Shown here: positions 61,665 to 64,000 of the stretch, piece by piece
How the letters are laid out: each line of letters begins with the position of its first letter
Numbering within the stretch: the first letter of the stretch is position 1
Source of the DNA: Caballeronia telluris
GTDB lineage: Bacteria > Pseudomonadota > Gammaproteobacteria > Burkholderiales > Burkholderiaceae
Direction: 5' to 3'
Assembly: GCF_001544495.1 (NCBI RefSeq)
Contig: NZ_FCNZ02000001.1
Location: 558,001 to 622,000 of the forward strand
DNA length: 64,000 bases
Position numbers and translations under genes: made by a program
The notes under the pieces: model-generated
What the model was told of the DNA's origin: nothing
Databases searched by the model: none
The model's input: only the letters and a program-made list of their open reading frames with translations

Positions 61665-61765
61665 AAGCTTGCAGTGCGAGGAAGTCGGTGAAAACCCGGC
61701 ACGGTCGCGCCACTGTGAGCGTGTGTGCCGATGCGGCGCGCGCGCGAGTCAGACCCTCGCTGCAT
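61665..61765 (+). promoter_or_regulatory. Cobalamin (adenosylcobalamin/B12) riboswitch
   Basis: The segment contains GGAAGTCGGTGAAAACCCGG (61679-61698) and then the B12-box core CGCGCCACTGTGAGCG, followed by GAGTCAGACCC (61746-61756). GCAGTGCGAGG (61671-61681) can pair with CCCTCGCTGC (61754-61763) as the closing stem. It lies 50 bp before cbtB and should repress cbtB-cbtA when B12 is plentiful. No terminator is seen between, so control by blocking translation is likely. Confidence 0.9.
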
Positions 61766-61814
61766 TCTTTCCTTCCTCTTGATCTGTTGGGACGCGCATT
61801 CCCTGGAGAACGAC

Positions 61815-62051
61815 ATGAATCCTCTCGCAGCTTCCGCTCATGGCGGCGCCGCCGTTTCGCCCGCAAACGATGCACCAATACCCATTCCGGTGCGTGACGT
61901 GCTTCCCTGGGCCATCTTCATCGGCCTCATTCTGCTCATCGCGATCTACTTCGTCGGCGCGGAGCAGGGCGCGACTTCCATCTTCTCGGGCACGTACATC
62001 CACGAATTCGTCCACGACGGGCGCCATCTGCTCGGCTTTCCCTGTCACTGA
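61815..62051 (+). CDS. cbtB: Cobalt transporter subunit CbtB
   Basis: A 78-residue protein with one transmembrane helix (VLPWAIFIGLILLIAIYFVG) and a C-terminal His/Cys-rich tail YIHEFVHDGRHLLGFPCH that probably binds Co(II). GGAG lies 7 bp before the ATG. The pairing with cbtA and with a cobalamin riboswitch is the known arrangement for the cobalt uptake pair that supplies corrin synthesis. Confidence 0.93.
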   Translation: MNPLAASAHGGAAVSPANDAPIPIPVRDVLPWAIFIGLILLIAIYFVGAEQGATSIFSGTYIHEFVHDGRHLLGFPCH

Positions 62052-62062
62052 GGACGCGCACG

Positions 62063-62833
62063 ATGATTCGCAATCTGTTGATACGCGGCATGATCGCGGG
62101 ATTGATCGCGGGCCTCATCGGCTTCGGGTTTGCGAGGACGTTCGGCGAGCCGCCGGTCGCGCGCGCCATCGCGTTCGAAGCGCAGCACGAGCATGCGGAA
62201 CATTCGCACGATCACGCGGCGGCGGGCTCAGCGCACAACCACGGCGATGAAGAGGAACTCGTGAGCCGCGGCACGCAGGCGGGACTCGGGCTGCTCACCG
62301 GCGTCGCGGTGTTCGGCACGGCGCTCGGCGGGCTGTTCTCGCTCGTCTTTGCCTTCGCGTATGGACGCCTCGGCGCGTTGCGCGCACGCGGCACGTCGGC
62401 GTTGCTCGCGCTCTTCGGATTCGTGAGCGTCGCGGTGGTGCCGTTCATCAAGTACCCGCCGAATCCGCCGGCAGTCGGCGATCCGGAGACGATCGGCGCA
62501 CGCACGGCGCTTTTCTTCGGCATGGTCGCGATCTCGATTGCTGCGGCGGTGCTCGCCGTGTGGCTGCAAAAGCGCATGCGCGCGCAGCATGGCGGTTGGA
62601 ACGCGACGTTGATCGCGGGCGCCGTGTATATCGTGTTGATCGCGATCGCACAGTTCGTGCTGCCTTCCATCGACGAAGTGCCGGCGGACTTCTCCGCCTC
62701 GCTGCTGTGGAACTTCCGCGTCGCGGCGCTCGGTATTCAGGCGCTGCTCTGGTCGACCCTCGGGTTCGTCTTCGGCGCGCTCGCCGCGCGCGAGCTGGAA
62801 CGCGCGCCGTCGCGGCGCGTGGCACACGCTTAA
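62063..62833 (+). CDS. cbtA: Cobalt transporter CbtA
   Basis: A 256-residue inner-membrane protein with about six helices. After the first helix lies a His-rich loop, HEHAEHSHDHAAAGSAHNH (42-60), suited to cobalt binding. It forms a cobalt importer with CbtB, 11 bp upstream. Its TAA stop shares bases with the stop of the gene on the other strand (TTAA, 62830-62833). Confidence 0.93.
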   Translation: MIRNLLIRGMIAGLIAGLIGFGFARTFGEPPVARAIAFEAQHEHAEHSHDHAAAGSAHNHGDEEELVSRGTQAGLGLLTGVAVFGTALGGLFSLVFAFAYGRLGALRARGTSALLALFGFVSVAVVPFIKYPPNPPAVGDPETIGARTALFFGMVAISIAAAVLAVWLQKRMRAQHGGWNATLIAGAVYIVLIAIAQFVLPSIDEVPADFSASLLWNFRVAALGIQALLWSTLGFVFGALAARELERAPSRRVAHA

Positions 62834-63126
62834 CGCTCGATCGGCGGGCCGATCGAATCGACAGGCGGCTCGTCGAGCCGCCTTTTTTCATGCCGCTCGA
62901 CGAGCGTATCGAAGAGCGCGAGTTTCGCCGCATCGTCCATCGTCTTCCACGCCTTGATCTCCGCGCGATTCCTGAAGCAGCCTTCGCAGAGGCCCGTCGG
63001 CTGAGCGAGGCGGCACACGTTCGTGCAGGGCGAGCCGATCGGCTGCTGCGATTTCGCGCGCGCGATCGTGAAGGCGAGTTCGAGCGGCGGTTCTTTTTCG
63101 ACGATCGTTGCAGGGGTCATTGTCAT
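62830..63126 (-). CDS. DUF1289 Fe-S/zinc-binding small protein
   Basis: A 98-residue protein with the DUF1289 core SPCTNVCRLAQPTGLCEGCFRNRAEIKAW; four cysteines are set to bind a metal centre. The start at 63126 overlaps the cobB stop (ATGA); ATG 63120 is an alternative. Its place after cobB suggests a link to the cobalamin genes, which is inference. Confidence 0.85.
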   Translation of the reverse strand: MTMTPATIVEKEPPLELAFTIARAKSQQPIGSPCTNVCRLAQPTGLCEGCFRNRAEIKAWKTMDDAAKLALFDTLVERHEKRRLDEPPVDSIGPPIER

Positions 63127-64000
63127 AGGGGTTCGCCGCGAAAGAGCGCGGCTACGGCAGCCGGATTCGACGGCCAGTAAGCGTGCATGTAGGTCGCGGT
63201 GACCGGTCCGTGCCGGTACAGCGCTTCGCCCGCCGCGCCGGTGGTCGCGTGCGTCGCGGTCAACAGCGGCTGCATCGGCGTGGCGACGCTCGAATAGTGG
63301 AACGTGTGGCCGGTCAGCGTGCCGCGCGACATTTCGATGCGCTGCATAGCGAGCCGCGAAAGGCGCGGCTGCATCGCGGCTTCGCCGGGGATGAGGCCGA
63401 GCATCGCGTGCTGCGTGCCGTCGAGGGTCTTTAGCGCATCGAGCAGATAAAGCATGCCGCCGCATTCCGCTACAACCGTTCGTCCGCGCTGCGTGTGCCT
63501 CGTGATCGACGCCGCCGTGCGCGCATTGCGCGCGAGCGTCACCGCGTGCAGTTCGGGATAGCCGCCGGGCAGATAAAGCGCGTCGGCATCGTCGGGCACG
63601 GGTTCGTCGGCGAGCGGCGAGAACGTTTGGATGCGCGCGCCCATCGCGTGAAGCAGGTCGAGGTTCGCAGGATAGATGAACGAGAACGCGGCATCGCGCG
63701 CAATGGCGATGCGCATGCCGTCGAGAAGACGCGGCGGGTTATCCAGCGCCTGGTCCTCGAATGCGACCGCGGGCGGCAACGCGTGGAGCGCAGTGTTCGC
63801 GATGGCGTCGGCTGCGCGATCGAGACGCGCGTCCAGATCGGCGATTTCCGCCGCCTGCGTCAGACCGAGATGGCGGTCGGGCAGCGCGATGCCGGCGGCA
63901 TTCGACAGGTGCCCGCAATAGCGCAGGCCTTCGGGCAACGCTTCGCCGACCATCTGCGCATGCCGCGCGGACGCCACCTTGTTCGCGAGCACGCCATGAA
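63123..64000 (-). CDS. cobB: Cobyrinic acid a,c-diamide synthase (partial, N-terminus beyond window)
   Basis: The C-terminal 290 or so residues of a CobB/CbiA-type amidotransferase. They show the end of the ATP-binding part (GVLANKVASARHAQMV; HLGLTQAAEI) and then the glutaminase domain with the nucleophile Cys in VVAECGGMLYLLDAL and the late catalytic His in GHTFHYSS. It amidates cobyrinic acid in corrin synthesis. The 5' end is past position 64000. Confidence 0.92.
   Translation of the reverse strand, partial: HGVLANKVASARHAQMVGEALPEGLRYCGHLSNAAGIALPDRHLGLTQAAEIADLDARLDRAADAIANTALHALPPAVAFEDQALDNPPRLLDGMRIAIARDAAFSFIYPANLDLLHAMGARIQTFSPLADEPVPDDADALYLPGGYPELHAVTLARNARTAASITRHTQRGRTVVAECGGMLYLLDALKTLDGTQHAMLGLIPGEAAMQPRLSRLAMQRIEMSRGTLTGHTFHYSSVATPMQPLLTATHATTGAAGEALYRHGPVTATYMHAYWPSNPAAVAALFRGEPL

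Noticed and set aside
1-64000. CRISPR arrays, tRNA/rRNA genes, insertion sequences or prophage genes
   Set aside because: No regularly spaced repeats, cloverleaf-like genes, transposases or integrases were seen.

Overview
The window is high-GC, densely coded DNA from a betaproteobacterium, most probably a member of the Burkholderiaceae close to Burkholderia, Paraburkholderia or Caballeronia. The evidence is the ceoR-llpE-ceoAB-opcM (bpeT-llpE-bpeEF-oprC) efflux locus, a DUF4148 protein, a cobalamin-riboswitch/cbtBA unit, and the protein families throughout. It looks like ordinary chromosome or chromid: there are no rRNA or tRNA genes, insertion sequences, integrases, phage genes or CRISPR arrays.

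Layout. 1-3280 (minus strand): a terminal oxidase operon with a cytochrome-c-fused subunit II, subunit I, and subunit III cut by the window edge. Subunit I lacks two classical proton-channel residues. 3422-8349: small and accessory genes, including a sorbosone/PQQ-glucose-dehydrogenase-like propeller, DUF3175, a UdgX uracil-DNA glycosylase and a Rieske-fused flavoprotein reductase. 8425-21021: a complete ectoine uptake and degradation island, with ehuBCDA leftward and enuR-eutB-eutC-doeA-doeB-doeX-doeC-doeD rightward. It ends at a strong terminator. EhuBCDA imports ectoine; DoeA and DoeB convert it to diaminobutyrate; DoeD and DoeC convert that to aspartate. A TAGGACATT repeat phased every 23 bp marks a likely EnuR operator.

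21134-25265: small hydrophilic proteins, an orphan 24-residue pqqA gene with its own terminator, and a large GAF-GAF-GGDEF-EAL protein. 25489-33387: a GlxA-type regulator divergent from an isonitrile-hydratase-like enzyme, a GNAT protein, a solute-binding domain protein without a signal peptide, a Cupin_5 protein, an IclR regulator, an FAD monooxygenase with its DUF2783 partner, and a Liv-type binding protein.

33408-46308 (minus strand): a full nitrate-respiration island, narK1-narK2-narGHJI-mobB-narXL, with two 7-2-7 NarL-like sites. It lies divergent from a B12-dependent class II ribonucleotide reductase at 46581-49103, so respiration and DNA precursor synthesis without oxygen sit side by side. 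49122-50124: small exported or membrane proteins and a terminator. 50125-58176: the CeoR-controlled RND drug-efflux operon. 58334-61612: a small Cys/His-tailed protein, PPK2, an ornithine-cyclodeaminase-family enzyme, a hypothetical protein and a degenerate histidine phosphatase. 61665-64000: a cobalamin riboswitch, cbtB-cbtA cobalt uptake, a DUF1289 protein, and the C-terminal part of cobB running off the end. Cobalt/B12 supply here may serve the B12-dependent reductase.
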